From Algicola sp. (lineage in GTDB: Bacteria; Bacteroidota; Bacteroidia; Flavobacteriales; Flavobacteriaceae): 52,926 nucleotides of DNA. The stretch is taken from positions 1 through 52,926 of the forward strand of contig JAAEZN010000012.1 of assembly GCA_018222835.1 (NCBI GenBank), read 5' to 3'. The position numbers were made by a program, and so were the translations under genes. The notes under the pieces were generated by a model. The model saw only the letters and a program-made list of their open reading frames with translations. It ran no database searches and was not told the DNA's origin. Positions 27,535 to 36,415 of the stretch are shown piece by piece (positions within the stretch are counted from its first letter, which is position 1; each line of letters begins with the position of its first letter).

Positions 27535-27542
27535 TATATTTG
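27535..27542 (+). promoter_or_regulatory. ruvB -7 promoter element, implying a near-leaderless mRNA
   Basis: TATATTTG matches TAnnTTTG and ends only 7 bases before the ruvB ATG (27550). If used, the mRNA would start within a few bases of the start codon. Confidence 0.5.
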
Positions 27543-27549
27543 TTGAACC

Positions 27550-28572
27550 ATGAACGAAAATTTAGATCCGACCGCCGAAAACCTTTCACCAGAAGAGTTC
27601 GATATAGAAAGAGCTCTCCGCCCCATTAGTTTTGATGACTTTACCGGGCAGGCACAAGTGCTCGAAAACCTAAAGGTTTTTGTGCAAGCGGCCAATTTAA
27701 GAGGAGAGGCTTTAGATCATACCCTTTTTCATGGCCCTCCGGGATTGGGAAAAACTACTTTGGCCCATATTTTGGCCAACGAACTTGGCGTAAATATAAA
27801 GGTTACCTCTGGCCCTGTATTGGATAAACCAGGAGATTTGGCCGGTCTTTTGACCAACTTGGATGAGCGAGATGTGCTTTTTATAGATGAGATTCACAGG
27901 TTGAGCCCTATCGTAGAAGAATATTTGTATTCGGCCATGGAGGATTATAAAATCGATATTATGATCGAGTCCGGACCCAATGCCCGTACTGTTCAAATAA
28001 ATCTTAGTCCTTTTACATTGATAGGGGCAACAACACGGTCTGGGTTGTTGACCGCACCAATGCGTGCCCGATTCGGAATACAAAGCCGGCTGGAATATTA
28101 CAACACGGAGCTATTGTCCACAATAGTTGAGCGTAGTGCCGAGATATTAAAAGTGCCCATTACCAACGAGGCCGCCATCGAGATTGCAGGACGAAGCAGG
28201 GGAACCCCCAGAATATGCAATGCTCTGTTACGAAGAGTGCGCGATTTAGCCCAGATCCAAGGGAATGGGAATATCGACATTGAAATTTCACAATTTGGAC
28301 TCAAGGCACTTAATGTCGATGCACATGGCTTGGATGAAATGGACAATAAAATATTGAGCACCATCATCGATAAGTTTAAAGGAGGCCCGGTGGGAATAAC
28401 AACTTTGGCAACCGCAGTATCCGAAAGTGCAGAAACCTTGGAAGAAGTGTATGAACCATTTTTAATACAGCAAGGATTTATTATGCGCACACCTAGGGGG
28501 CGAGAGGTGACGGAGCTGGCTTATAAACACTTAGGTAGAGTAAAAAATGGAACACAAGGAGGTTTGTTTTAA
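27550..28572 (+). CDS. ruvB: Holliday junction branch migration ATPase RuvB
   Basis: RuvB is the hexameric AAA+ motor that drives branch migration of Holliday junctions together with RuvA. The 340-residue protein has the family's N-terminal '[13 protein letters not shown]' motif, Walker [10 protein letters not shown] (about residues 62-70), Walker B '[10 protein letters not shown]', sensor '[20 protein letters not shown]' and arginine-finger region, and the C-terminal winged helix ending in '[12 protein letters not shown]'. Length and motifs are standard. ruvA is encoded about 7 kb downstream (35829) rather than adjacent, as is usual in Flavobacteriia. The start codon is almost on top of its promoter. 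Confidence 0.98.
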   Translation: MNENLDPTAENLSPEEFDIERALRPISFDDFTGQAQVLENLKVFVQAANLRGEALDHTLFHGPPGLGKTTLAHILANELGVNIKVTSGPVLDKPGDLAGLLTNLDERDVLFIDEIHRLSPIVEEYLYSAMEDYKIDIMIESGPNARTVQINLSPFTLIGATTRSGLLTAPMRARFGIQSRLEYYNTELLSTIVERSAEILKVPITNEAAIEIAGRSRGTPRICNALLRRVRDLAQIQGNGNIDIEISQFGLKALNVDAHGLDEMDNKILSTIIDKFKGGPVGITTLATAVSESAETLEEVYEPFLIQQGFIMRTPRGREVTELAYKHLGRVKNGTQGGLF

Positions 28573-28784
28573 GACAGATGAATGTATTAATTTTTTTATC
28601 CATCCCTGTATTAGGAATCTTTTCGTATCTTATATACAGCTTTGATATACAGTGCATTATTGCATTACAAGAATCAGGGAAACTCCCTACTTTTCCCTCG
28701 TGCCAGTTGAACAATCAAAAGCTAATACTCCCAAACTTCACCATATTTAGATTTAGGTCAGGATTCAGAATTTCAATATAGTCG

Positions 28785-29861
28785 ATGGGAAATTACCCTA
28801 AATATTCACAAGTGTCCAACTCTGGTGAGGTTCCGGAGCTTTCTCGACAAATACGTCGGTTGATGGTAAAGATCAGTATAGGGGTAAGCCTTATCTTGAT
28901 TTTGGCCACTACGTTGTTAATGTTTCGATTTGGTATCGGAAGTGTTAATAATCAACTTACCCTAGTTCCCGATGATGTGTACCATATGGATTACAATGTG
29001 CACAACTTATCGACTTCCATAAAAAATGAAGAAATTAAGCTGGGCTTTGAGATTTTTAGAAATACTCCCTTGCATGTTGGGCCCATGCAAAAAGATTCTA
29101 CCAAAATATACGCAGGGAATAACCTTGCCTGTGCCAGTTGTCATATTGATGGAGGAACCAAGCCCTTTGCAGCGCCATTGATCGGTGTAGTAAAACGTTT
29201 TCCACAATTTAGAGGTCGCGAAAATAAAATGGGGACCATTGAAGAAAGAATCAATGGGTGTATGGAGCGAAGCATGAATGGTAGGATGATGCCGGAAGCA
29301 TCTCACGAAATGAAAGCTCTGATCGCCTATTTGGATTGGTTGGGCCGCGCAACCCCTCCGAGCGGAAAGATTGAGGGGCAGGGCTTCCTAAAGATTCAAA
29401 TTCCCGAGAGGGCAGTGGACCTTAAACATGGCGAGTCCGTTTACAAAGAACATTGTGTTATTTGTCATGGTCAGGATGGGCAAGGTCAACTATTGGCAGA
29501 GAACGACCAATATTTGTACCCTCCATTGTGGGGCAGCGATTCTTATAACAATGGTGCGGGCATGACCCGCGTAATCACTGCTGCCCAATTTATAAAAGGT
29601 AATATGCCTTTTGGCACTACATACGACAAACCTGTCCTCACAGATGAGCAAGCCTATGATGTGGCAGGATACATCAATCAGAAAGTAAGACCGACCAAGC
29701 CCAATAGAGAGGCAGACTTTCCAGATCTGGTCAAAAAGCCCGTATCTACTCCCTATGGCCCTTATGTGGACCCTTTCTCTCCCGAGCAGCACCAGTTAGG
29801 CCCGTTCCAGCCTATCATGGATTACTACCTTAAGGAACATCAACTTCGTAAAACCAAGTAA
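28785..29861 (+). CDS. Membrane-anchored TsdA-type dihaem cytochrome c (thiosulfate dehydrogenase/tetrathionate reductase family)
   Basis: TsdA enzymes interconvert thiosulfate and tetrathionate in the periplasm. The 358-residue protein has an N-terminal membrane anchor (about 27-48) instead of a cleaved signal. The family pattern follows: haem 1 CASCH (116-120), 'RFPQFRGRE', then 'EERINGCMERSMNG' with C159 at the position of the unusual cysteine haem ligand of TsdA, and 'EMKALIAYLDWL'. Haem 2 is CVICH (224-228), followed by 'PPLWGSDSYNNGAGM' and 'FIKGNMPFG' with M274 as likely distal ligand. As I recall, the Asn-Met pair (273-274) resembles Campylobacter jejuni TsdA, whereas Allochromatium TsdA has Lys-Met. 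It heads a three-gene block with two exported DsrE-like proteins. Substrate is inferred, not proven. Confidence 0.85.
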   Translation: MGNYPKYSQVSNSGEVPELSRQIRRLMVKISIGVSLILILATTLLMFRFGIGSVNNQLTLVPDDVYHMDYNVHNLSTSIKNEEIKLGFEIFRNTPLHVGPMQKDSTKIYAGNNLACASCHIDGGTKPFAAPLIGVVKRFPQFRGRENKMGTIEERINGCMERSMNGRMMPEASHEMKALIAYLDWLGRATPPSGKIEGQGFLKIQIPERAVDLKHGESVYKEHCVICHGQDGQGQLLAENDQYLYPPLWGSDSYNNGAGMTRVITAAQFIKGNMPFGTTYDKPVLTDEQAYDVAGYINQKVRPTKPNREADFPDLVKKPVSTPYGPYVDPFSPEQHQLGPFQPIMDYYLKEHQLRKTK

Positions 29862-29873
29862 ACACTACAAGCA

Positions 29874-30557
29874 ATGAAAACAACAAAAACAACATCAAGA
29901 CGAAATTTTATGGGAGCTATGATGTTGGGTGCCTCTGCATCCACATTAATGGCTTTTACCAATCCCGTATTAGCGGGTATGGCCGATTACACCGAGTCGG
30001 AGATGAACGATGCCGAGGCTTGGATAAAAACAATAAAAGGAAAACACAGGGTGGTTTACGATGGGTCTTATCCGCATCACGGATTTCCAATAATCTGGAA
30101 TTGGGCCTACTATTTGTCCAATAACGAAATGGGCTCTATGGATAATGAGATAACCGCGATGACAGTTCTGAGGCATGATGCCATTCCGTTTGCCTTTCAC
30201 TCAGATCTGTGGAAAAAGTATCCATTGGGCAATATGTTCCACGTTAAAAAAGCAGATGGAACCGTGTATGACCGCAATCCGTACTATGAGCCACAGGAAG
30301 GGGATTTTCCTATGCCGGTGATTCAGGGCATTAAGGATATGATTGGTCGTGGAGCCATGTTCTGTGTCTGTAATTTGGCCATGCAAGTTTATAGTGGCGC
30401 CGCAGCACAGCAATTAGGGAAAGATGCAACAGAAGTCTATGAGGAGTGGAAAGCCTCGGTATTGCCGGATATTCAGATTGTCCCTTCGGGTGTTTGGGCC
30501 TTGGGCAGAGCTCAGGAAGAAGGTTGTGGTTACATTTTTGCAGGAAACACAATTTGA
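29874..30557 (+). CDS. Tat-exported DsrE-like protein
   Basis: The 227-residue product carries a twin-arginine signal (S-R-R-N-F-M-G at about 8-14, hydrophobic stretch to about 28, cleavage near VLA-G). The mature part ends in a DsrE/F-like fold: 'GAMFCVCNLAMQVYSG' with C164 and C166, and 'IVPSGVWALGRAQEEGCGYIFAG' with C218, matching the family pattern of a buried cysteine followed by V-P-S-G and Q-x2-G-x-x-Y-I. DsrE-type proteins carry sulfane sulfur on a cysteine, usually in the cytoplasm; export by Tat, which moves folded and often cofactor-loaded proteins, is unusual. An inserted region (about 55-140) rich in His, Trp and Tyr is not part of the minimal fold. It lies 12 bases after the TsdA-type gene. 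Confidence 0.78.
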   Translation: MKTTKTTSRRNFMGAMMLGASASTLMAFTNPVLAGMADYTESEMNDAEAWIKTIKGKHRVVYDGSYPHHGFPIIWNWAYYLSNNEMGSMDNEITAMTVLRHDAIPFAFHSDLWKKYPLGNMFHVKKADGTVYDRNPYYEPQEGDFPMPVIQGIKDMIGRGAMFCVCNLAMQVYSGAAAQQLGKDATEVYEEWKASVLPDIQIVPSGVWALGRAQEEGCGYIFAGNTI

Positions 30558-30562
30558 TCAAG

Positions 30563-30973
30563 ATGAAAAATCTAGTTCTAATCTTAACACTGATGATGTC
30601 GGGCTTAGTGCTCGGACAAACAGAGCCCATCAAATTGGTATTTGATGTAACCAGCGACGATCCGGATGTACATCGTATGGCCGCAAAACATTTGCAGTTG
30701 ATGGCCGAAGCCTACCCGCAATCAGAATTTGAAATGGTAATTTACAGCGGGGCTTATAAAATGGTAGATAAAAAAGCATCCGTGGCAGGCGAAATGTTGT
30801 CGGCAGTAGTAAATAAAGATAATGTGGATGTCGTAATCTGTGAGCAAACCATGAAAAGACATAAAATGACCATAGGAGATCTTATTCCGGGCGTAGGTTC
30901 GGTGCCCGATGGTATTTATGAGATCGTGATGAAGCAAAAAGATGGCTGGGGCTATATTAAGGAAGCAAAATAG
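30563..30973 (+). CDS. Sec-exported DsrE-family protein
   Basis: I start at the ATG at 30563 (136 residues). It gives a clear signal peptide (about 1-18, cleavage near VLG-QTE) and lies 5 bases after the preceding stop. An upstream frame opening at 30446 lies inside the previous gene. The mature chain is a minimal DsrE fold: 'KLVFDVTSDDPDVHRMA', 'EFEMVIYSGAY', 'VDVVICEQTMKRHKM' with the single family cysteine C93, and 'LIPGVGSVPDGIYEIVMKQ' plus 'GWGYIKEA'. The order of elements matches the better-known cytoplasmic DsrE proteins, but this one is exported. It likely works with the Tat-exported DsrE-like protein and the dihaem cytochrome encoded just upstream. Confidence 0.85.
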   Translation: MKNLVLILTLMMSGLVLGQTEPIKLVFDVTSDDPDVHRMAAKHLQLMAEAYPQSEFEMVIYSGAYKMVDKKASVAGEMLSAVVNKDNVDVVICEQTMKRHKMTIGDLIPGVGSVPDGIYEIVMKQKDGWGYIKEAK

Positions 30974-31016
30974 GATTGATTTTCGGGATAAAAGTTTAAT
31001 CGATTAACTTTATGGC

Positions 31017-31937
31017 ATGAATGCCACCAAAAGGACACATTTGATCAAAACCGAGGCAAAGCGCCTCGGTTTTTTGTCTTGTGGAATTTCCAAAGCGGAA
31101 TTCTTGGAAGACGAGGCCCCAAGATTGGAAAAATGGCTAAATCAGAACATGCATGGAGAAATGCAGTATATGGAAAACCATTTTGATAAACGTTTGGATC
31201 CGACAAAATTGGTGGAAGGTTCCAGGTCTGTAATTTCTTTATTACTGAATTATTTTCCCCAAGAACAACAAAATCCAGACTCCTATAAAATCTCCAAGTA
31301 CGCCTACGGCATGGATTATCACTTTGTAATAAAGGATAAGCTGAAGAATTTGCTCCATTTTATTCAAGAGGAAATAGGTGAAGTACATGGGCGCGCCTTT
31401 GTGGACTCCGCACCGGTATTGGATAAGGCCTGGGCGGCTAAAAGCGGACTCGGATGGATAGGCAAGCACAGTAATTTGCTTACCCAACAAGTGGGCTCTT
31501 TTTATTTTATTGCCGAACTGATAGTGGATTTGGAATTGGAGTACGATACACCGGTAACCGACCATTGCGGTACCTGTACAGCATGTATGGATGCCTGCCC
31601 CACCGAAGCTATTATTAAACCCTATGTAGTGGATGGCAGTAAGTGCATTTCTTACCTTACCATAGAGCTTAAAAATGAGATCCCGAACGAGTTTCAAGAT
31701 AAAATGGACGAATGGATGTTCGGTTGCGATGTGTGCCAAGATGTATGCCCTTGGAACCGTTTTTCAAAATCACATAACGAACCCTTGTTCAATCCAAATC
31801 CAGAATTGCTTTCGTTCACCAAAAAGGACTGGGAGGAAATTACAGAGGATGTTTTTAAAAAAGTTTTTAAAAAATCGGCAGTAAAAAGAACCAAACTCTC
31901 TGGTCTGGAGCGGAATATTCGCTTTTTAAAGAAATAA
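31017..31937 (+). CDS. queG: Epoxyqueuosine reductase QueG
   Basis: QueG reduces epoxyqueuosine to queuosine in tRNA, using cobalamin and two [4Fe-4S] clusters in the cytoplasm. The 306-residue product shows the DUF1730 N-terminal domain ('[25 protein letters not shown]' in parts, '[27 protein letters not shown]' in parts), '[23 protein letters not shown]' in parts, and the ferredoxin-type motifs [16 protein letters not shown] and [14 protein letters not shown]. It ends soon after the clusters and lacks the HEAT-repeat C-terminus of longer homologues, which is normal for many members. The gene stands after the sulfur block with a 43-base gap. Confidence 0.96.
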   Translation: MNATKRTHLIKTEAKRLGFLSCGISKAEFLEDEAPRLEKWLNQNMHGEMQYMENHFDKRLDPTKLVEGSRSVISLLLNYFPQEQQNPDSYKISKYAYGMDYHFVIKDKLKNLLHFIQEEIGEVHGRAFVDSAPVLDKAWAAKSGLGWIGKHSNLLTQQVGSFYFIAELIVDLELEYDTPVTDHCGTCTACMDACPTEAIIKPYVVDGSKCISYLTIELKNEIPNEFQDKMDEWMFGCDVCQDVCPWNRFSKSHNEPLFNPNPELLSFTKKDWEEITEDVFKKVFKKSAVKRTKLSGLERNIRFLKK

Positions 31938-32062
31938 GCCCGATGCTGAAGGATTCAAAATATGATTGCCAGTCTCAAGAAGAAAAAACACTATATTGAG
32001 TTGTATTTTGAAGGATTCCTATGTTTCCGTCAATTTTTTTGATGACCAGCTAAACCTTTAGT

Positions 32063-33403
32063 ATGATTAAGATTAAAAAACCCAAATTAAGTTTTTGGCA
32101 GATTTTTAATATGAACGTTGGATTTCTTGGAATCCAATACAGTTTCGGACTCCAACAAAGCGCGATCAACCCAATTTTTCTTTTTTTGGGGGCCAAAGAA
32201 GAAATACTCCCGATTTTAAATATTGCCGGTCCGGTAACAGGTTTGGTCGTCCAGCCGATTATTGGAGCCATATCCGATAAAACATGGTCACCAAGATGGG
32301 GTAGGCGAAAACCCTTCTTTTTAATTGGGGCCATTATGGGAAGTCTATGTCTGTTTGCATTTCCATTGAGTCCGGCCCTGTGGTTCGCAGTAGGATTATT
32401 ATGGATTTTGGATGTGGGCAACAATATGGCCATGGAGCCATACCGTGCTTTTGTGGGCGATAAATTACCGGAATCTCAATTTAGTATTGGCTATCAAATG
32501 CAGAGCTTGTTCGTTGGGGCTGGTATATTATTGGCCAATGCTTCTATTTTTTTATTTCAAGATTGGTTCGGTGGAGGACAAGAAGTTGAAGGAACCGTAC
32601 CCAAATGGCTCTACTATTCATTTTTTATAGGGTCGTTTCTTTCCATTGTAACTATTTTATGGTCAGTGCTAAAAACACCTGAAATTCCTCCAACCGACGA
32701 AGAGCTAAGAGAAATCAATAAACATAAGGCGCTACCTTTTGTGGAACGGTTCAAAGTGCCTTTTGTTGAAATTACACATGCTGTTAAGGATATGCCCAAG
32801 TTTATGTGGAAACTCTCCGGGGTATATTTATTTCAGTGGTATGCACTTTTTGTGTATTGGCAGTTTATTACCCCATTGTTCAGGGTTTCTCTAGGCTACG
32901 ACACATCGGAAGCAGCTGCGCAGGCTGCAAAAATGAGTACCACGTATAATGTGGTTACGGCAGTGGTGGCCTTGATATTGGTACCGCTTACCATGCGGTT
33001 TGGGGGTAAAAAAATATATGCTTTAAGTTTATTCGGTACTGCGATCGCGTTGTTTTCCATTCCTTTTATCAAAGATCCGGTTTATGTGTTGTTCCCTATG
33101 GTATTGTTCGGTATCGGATGGGCGGCAATGATGGGAATACCTTATAGCATGGTCTCTAAAATTGTGCCCCAAGAACGAAGAGGGGTGTATATGGGCATTT
33201 TAAATATGATGATCGTAATTCCAATGGGCATACAAACGCTCTCTTTCGGGCCCATTTTCAAGAATCTTTTGGGGGGCAATTCGGTTAATGCGATGCTGTT
33301 TGCAGCCGCTTTTTTTGTGATAGCCGCCGTCTTGGCCATGCGACTCAATATATCCAAGGGTAAGGACGAATACCCGTTGGATTCAAAAGAGATTCAAGCG
33401 TAA
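32063..33403 (+). CDS. MFS transporter of the SLC45/GPH sugar-transporter type
   Basis: The 446-residue protein has about twelve membrane helices. The loop between helices 2 and 3 reads 'GAISDKTWSPRWGRRKPFF', the SLC45/GPH version of the MFS signature, and 'NMAMEPYRAFVGDKLPESQ' follows helix 4, also typical. Family members move sucrose, maltose or related sugars with protons. No SusC/SusD, glycoside hydrolase or regulator is nearby, so the substrate cannot be read from context. The loop between helices 6 and 7 is charged and cytoplasmic. The gene appears to be a single unit, with 125 bases before it and 108 after it. Confidence 0.85.
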   Translation: MIKIKKPKLSFWQIFNMNVGFLGIQYSFGLQQSAINPIFLFLGAKEEILPILNIAGPVTGLVVQPIIGAISDKTWSPRWGRRKPFFLIGAIMGSLCLFAFPLSPALWFAVGLLWILDVGNNMAMEPYRAFVGDKLPESQFSIGYQMQSLFVGAGILLANASIFLFQDWFGGGQEVEGTVPKWLYYSFFIGSFLSIVTILWSVLKTPEIPPTDEELREINKHKALPFVERFKVPFVEITHAVKDMPKFMWKLSGVYLFQWYALFVYWQFITPLFRVSLGYDTSEAAAQAAKMSTTYNVVTAVVALILVPLTMRFGGKKIYALSLFGTAIALFSIPFIKDPVYVLFPMVLFGIGWAAMMGIPYSMVSKIVPQERRGVYMGILNMMIVIPMGIQTLSFGPIFKNLLGGNSVNAMLFAAAFFVIAAVLAMRLNISKGKDEYPLDSKEIQA

Positions 33404-33511
33404 CAAGGTCATCAAGAATACATTCGGTTTTGAGTTTACACAAAATAGATGTTGCAGTTATTCTGATAAAACCAGGGAATACGCTACCTTTACTGATTCA
33501 TTTTTGACTAT

Positions 33512-35809
33512 ATGAGCAAGGAAAAACAACGCCGTGAAGCATTATTGTACCACGCAAAACCACAACCGGGAAAAATCAAAATTGTACCAACAAAGCCATA
33601 TTCGACCCAACGGGATTTGGCATTGGCATACTCGCCAGGGGTAGCAGAACCCTGCCTGGAAATCGAAAAAAATAAGGACGATGTTTATAAATATACCGCA
33701 AAGGGGAACATTGTTGCTGTAATTTCCAACGGAACCGCAGTTTTGGGATTGGGCAATATTGGACCAGAGGCATCAAAACCGGTAATGGAAGGTAAAAGCT
33801 TGCTCTTTAAAATATTTGCCGACATTGATGGGATAGATATTGAACTTGATACTACGGATGTAGAACGATTTATAGAAACGGTGAAGACCATTGCTCCTAC
33901 ATTTGGAGGAATCAATTTGGAGGATATAAAAGCTCCAGAGGCATTCGAGATTGAACAGCGATTAAAAGATGAGCTGGATATTCCCGTAATGCACGATGAT
34001 CAGCATGGTACCGCTATTATTTCCGCAGCAGCCCTGTTGAATGCATTGGAAATTGCCGACAAGAAAATCGAAGAAGTAAAGATTGTCGTAAGTGGTGCCG
34101 GTGCAGCAGCAGTTTCATGTACTCGATTGTACAAGGCATTTGGTGCAAGGGCAGAGAATATTGTTATGCTGGATAGTAAAGGTGTAATCCGAAGTGACAG
34201 GGATAACCTAACTAAGGAAAAGGAAGAATTTGCCACAGACAGAAAAATAGACACCTTGGAAGAAGCTATGGTCGGTTCCGATGTTTTTATAGGACTTTCC
34301 ATTGCGGATATAGTCTCTCCTAAAATGTTGAAATCCATGGCCGAGAATCCGATTGTTTTTGCCATGGCCAACCCGAATCCGGAAATCGAGTATAACCTGG
34401 CCGTTAAAACCCGTAAGGATATTATTATGGCAACAGGTCGTTCCGATCACCCTAACCAAGTGAACAATGTGTTGGGGTTCCCTTTTATTTTTAGGGGAGC
34501 ATTGGATGTAAGATCTACCAAGATCAACGAAGAAATGAAAATGGCCGCAGTTCGCGCATTGGCCGATTTGACCCGTGAGCCGGTGCCGGAACAGGTAAAT
34601 ATAGCCTATGATGCAACTCGATTGACTTTTGGGCGTAATTACATCATTCCAAAACCATTTGATCCACGTTTAATCACTAAAATCCCTCCAGCCGTAGCAA
34701 AAGCAGCCATGGATAGTGGTGTGGCGCGTATGCCAATTCAAGATTGGGATCGTTATGAAGAAGAACTTTACCAGAGATCCGGAAACGACAACAAGGTGGT
34801 GAGGCTATTGCATAATAGGGCAAAGGTAAACCCAAAACGTATTGTTTTTGCCGAGGCAGAGTTATTGGATGTAATGAAGGCCGCCCAAATTGTACATGAT
34901 GAGGGTATTGCTACACCAATATTATTGGGCGACAAGCAAACCATAAAAAATTTAAAAGAAGAGCTCGATTTTGATGCAGAGGTGCCAATAATAGATCCTC
35001 GTTCCGATGAATTCAGTCAAATGAGGTCCAAATATGCCTTGAAGCTTTGGGAGCAAAGAAAACGGAAAGGCGAGACAAAATATAGTGCCCGGGTCAATAT
35101 GGGCAAGCGAAATTATTTTGGATCTATGATGATCAAAGAGGGCGATGCAGACGGTATGATCTCCGGCTATTCAAGAGCTTACCCTAAAGTATTGCGCCCC
35201 GTGTTCGAAGTTTTGGGCAGGGCCAAAAACGTAAAGAATGCGAGTACCGTAAATATAATGATTACTGAGCGTGGACCACTCTTTTTGGCGGACACGTCCA
35301 TTAATGTGGACCCTAATGCGGAAGAATTGGCCGAGATTGCGCAAATGACGGCCAATGTTGCCAAAACATTCGGTTTTAAACCCGTTATGGCACTATTGTC
35401 CTATGCGAACTTTGGGTCATCCAGCCATCCCAATGCACAAAAAGTAAGAGAAGCTGTTCGAATTCTTCATGAACGCGACCCGGACTTGGTCGTGGATGGA
35501 GAAATTCAGACCGATTTTGCTTTGGATGCCGAATTGAGCAACAACAATTTCCCGTTTTCCAAAATATCTGGAAAAAAGGTTAATACTTTGATCTTCCCTA
35601 ATCTGGAATCGGCCAATATCACATATAAACTGTTAAAAGGATTGCACAAAGCGGATTCCATAGGGCCAATTATGGTCGGTTTGACCAGGGCCGCACATAT
35701 TTTGCAATTGGGTGCAAGTGTGGATGAAATGGTGAATATGGCGGCCGTTGCCGTAATCGATGCCCAAGAGCGAGAAAAAAGAAGAAAAGCAAAAATGCAA
35801 GCCGAATAA
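33512..35809 (+). CDS. maeB: NADP-dependent malic enzyme with C-terminal phosphotransacetylase-like domain
   Basis: MaeB decarboxylates malate to pyruvate and makes NADPH. The 765-residue protein combines a malic enzyme (about 1-420) with a phosphate acetyl/butyryltransferase-like domain (about 430-765), the standard long MaeB layout. Malic enzyme features include 'YSPGVAEPCLEI', 'VISNGTAVLGLGNIGPEASKPV' in parts, 'MHDDQHGTAI' and 'VVSGAGAAAVSC' for nucleotide binding. The transferase-like half contains 'RIVFAEAE', 'GMISGYSRAYPKVLRP' and 'ALLSYANFGSSSHP'. In known MaeB proteins the second domain is regulatory, sensing acetyl-CoA. ruvA follows after 19 bases and sprA after that, so the three may be cotranscribed. 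Confidence 0.96.
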   Translation: MSKEKQRREALLYHAKPQPGKIKIVPTKPYSTQRDLALAYSPGVAEPCLEIEKNKDDVYKYTAKGNIVAVISNGTAVLGLGNIGPEASKPVMEGKSLLFKIFADIDGIDIELDTTDVERFIETVKTIAPTFGGINLEDIKAPEAFEIEQRLKDELDIPVMHDDQHGTAIISAAALLNALEIADKKIEEVKIVVSGAGAAAVSCTRLYKAFGARAENIVMLDSKGVIRSDRDNLTKEKEEFATDRKIDTLEEAMVGSDVFIGLSIADIVSPKMLKSMAENPIVFAMANPNPEIEYNLAVKTRKDIIMATGRSDHPNQVNNVLGFPFIFRGALDVRSTKINEEMKMAAVRALADLTREPVPEQVNIAYDATRLTFGRNYIIPKPFDPRLITKIPPAVAKAAMDSGVARMPIQDWDRYEEELYQRSGNDNKVVRLLHNRAKVNPKRIVFAEAELLDVMKAAQIVHDEGIATPILLGDKQTIKNLKEELDFDAEVPIIDPRSDEFSQMRSKYALKLWEQRKRKGETKYSARVNMGKRNYFGSMMIKEGDADGMISGYSRAYPKVLRPVFEVLGRAKNVKNASTVNIMITERGPLFLADTSINVDPNAEELAEIAQMTANVAKTFGFKPVMALLSYANFGSSSHPNAQKVREAVRILHERDPDLVVDGEIQTDFALDAELSNNNFPFSKISGKKVNTLIFPNLESANITYKLLKGLHKADSIGPIMVGLTRAAHILQLGASVDEMVNMAAVAVIDAQEREKRRKAKMQAE

Positions 35810-35828
35810 CCAATAATCCAAAAAATCA

Positions 35829-36410
35829 ATGATTACCCATTTAAGAGGCAAACTGGTTGAGAAAAACCCAACATACGCCATTGTAGAATGTGGTGGTGTT
35901 GGCTACTTTTTAAACATTTCACTGCATACATTTTCCTTGCTTTCGGACGAAGAGAACATTTTTATCTACACCGACTTATTGGTCAAAGAAGATTCCCATA
36001 CACTTTATGGTTTTGCCGAAAGAGCAGAGCGGGATGTTTTCCGTTTACTGATATCCGTTTCCGGAGTTGGTGCCAGTACCGCGCGTACCATGCTATCTTC
36101 ATTATCCCCATCCGATGTAAGGGATGCCATTGCCAATGGAGATGTTCCTATAATCCAGTCTGTAAAAGGGATTGGGGCTAAGACTGCCCAACGTGTAATC
36201 TTGGATTTAAAGGACAAAATTTTAAAAGTCTATGACATAGGCGAAGTTTCACAACAATCAAACAATACAAATAAAGAAGAAGCGTTATCTGCATTAGAGG
36301 TTCTTGGTTTTACCAGAAAGCAATCTGAAAAGGTAGTGGACAAGGTACTTTCCCAAGACACTTCATTAAGCGTAGAGAACATTATAAAACAGGCGCTGAA
36401 AAATTTGTAA
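35829..36410 (+). CDS. ruvA: Holliday junction DNA helicase subunit RuvA
   Basis: RuvA binds Holliday junctions as a tetramer and loads RuvB. The 193-residue product has the N-terminal OB fold ('MITHLRGKLVEKNPTYAIVE', 'GYFLNISLHT'), two helix-hairpin-helix motifs ('LLISVSGVGASTARTMLS' and 'IQSVKGIGAKTAQRVILDL'), a linker rich in Asn/Gln, and the C-terminal RuvB-binding three-helix domain ('EALSALEVLGFTRKQSEKVVDKV' in parts). Length is normal. It sits between maeB and sprA with 19- and 5-base gaps. Confidence 0.97.
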   Translation: MITHLRGKLVEKNPTYAIVECGGVGYFLNISLHTFSLLSDEENIFIYTDLLVKEDSHTLYGFAERAERDVFRLLISVSGVGASTARTMLSSLSPSDVRDAIANGDVPIIQSVKGIGAKTAQRVILDLKDKILKVYDIGEVSQQSNNTNKEEALSALEVLGFTRKQSEKVVDKVLSQDTSLSVENIIKQALKNL

Positions 36411-36415
36411 CTAGT

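Noticed and set aside
28707-28718. TTGA-ACAA-TCAA palindrome upstream of the TsdA-type gene, resembling an FNR site
   Set aside because: The half-sites are separated by 4 bases instead of the 6 needed for TTGA-N6-TCAA, and there is no well-placed -7 box.
28578-28781. A 67-codon open frame 5 bases after ruvB, with a hydrophobic N-terminus
   Set aside because: No recognisable family and a basic, low-information C-terminus. It fills the promoter space of the TsdA-type gene. Could be a real small membrane protein, but there is no support beyond an open frame.
31954-32018. Nine-bp inverted repeat (TTCAAAATA / TATTTTGAA) and a repeated GAAGGATTC between queG and the MFS gene
   Set aside because: The loop is over 40 bases, the stem is AT-rich, and there is no T run or target-site pattern; likely chance.
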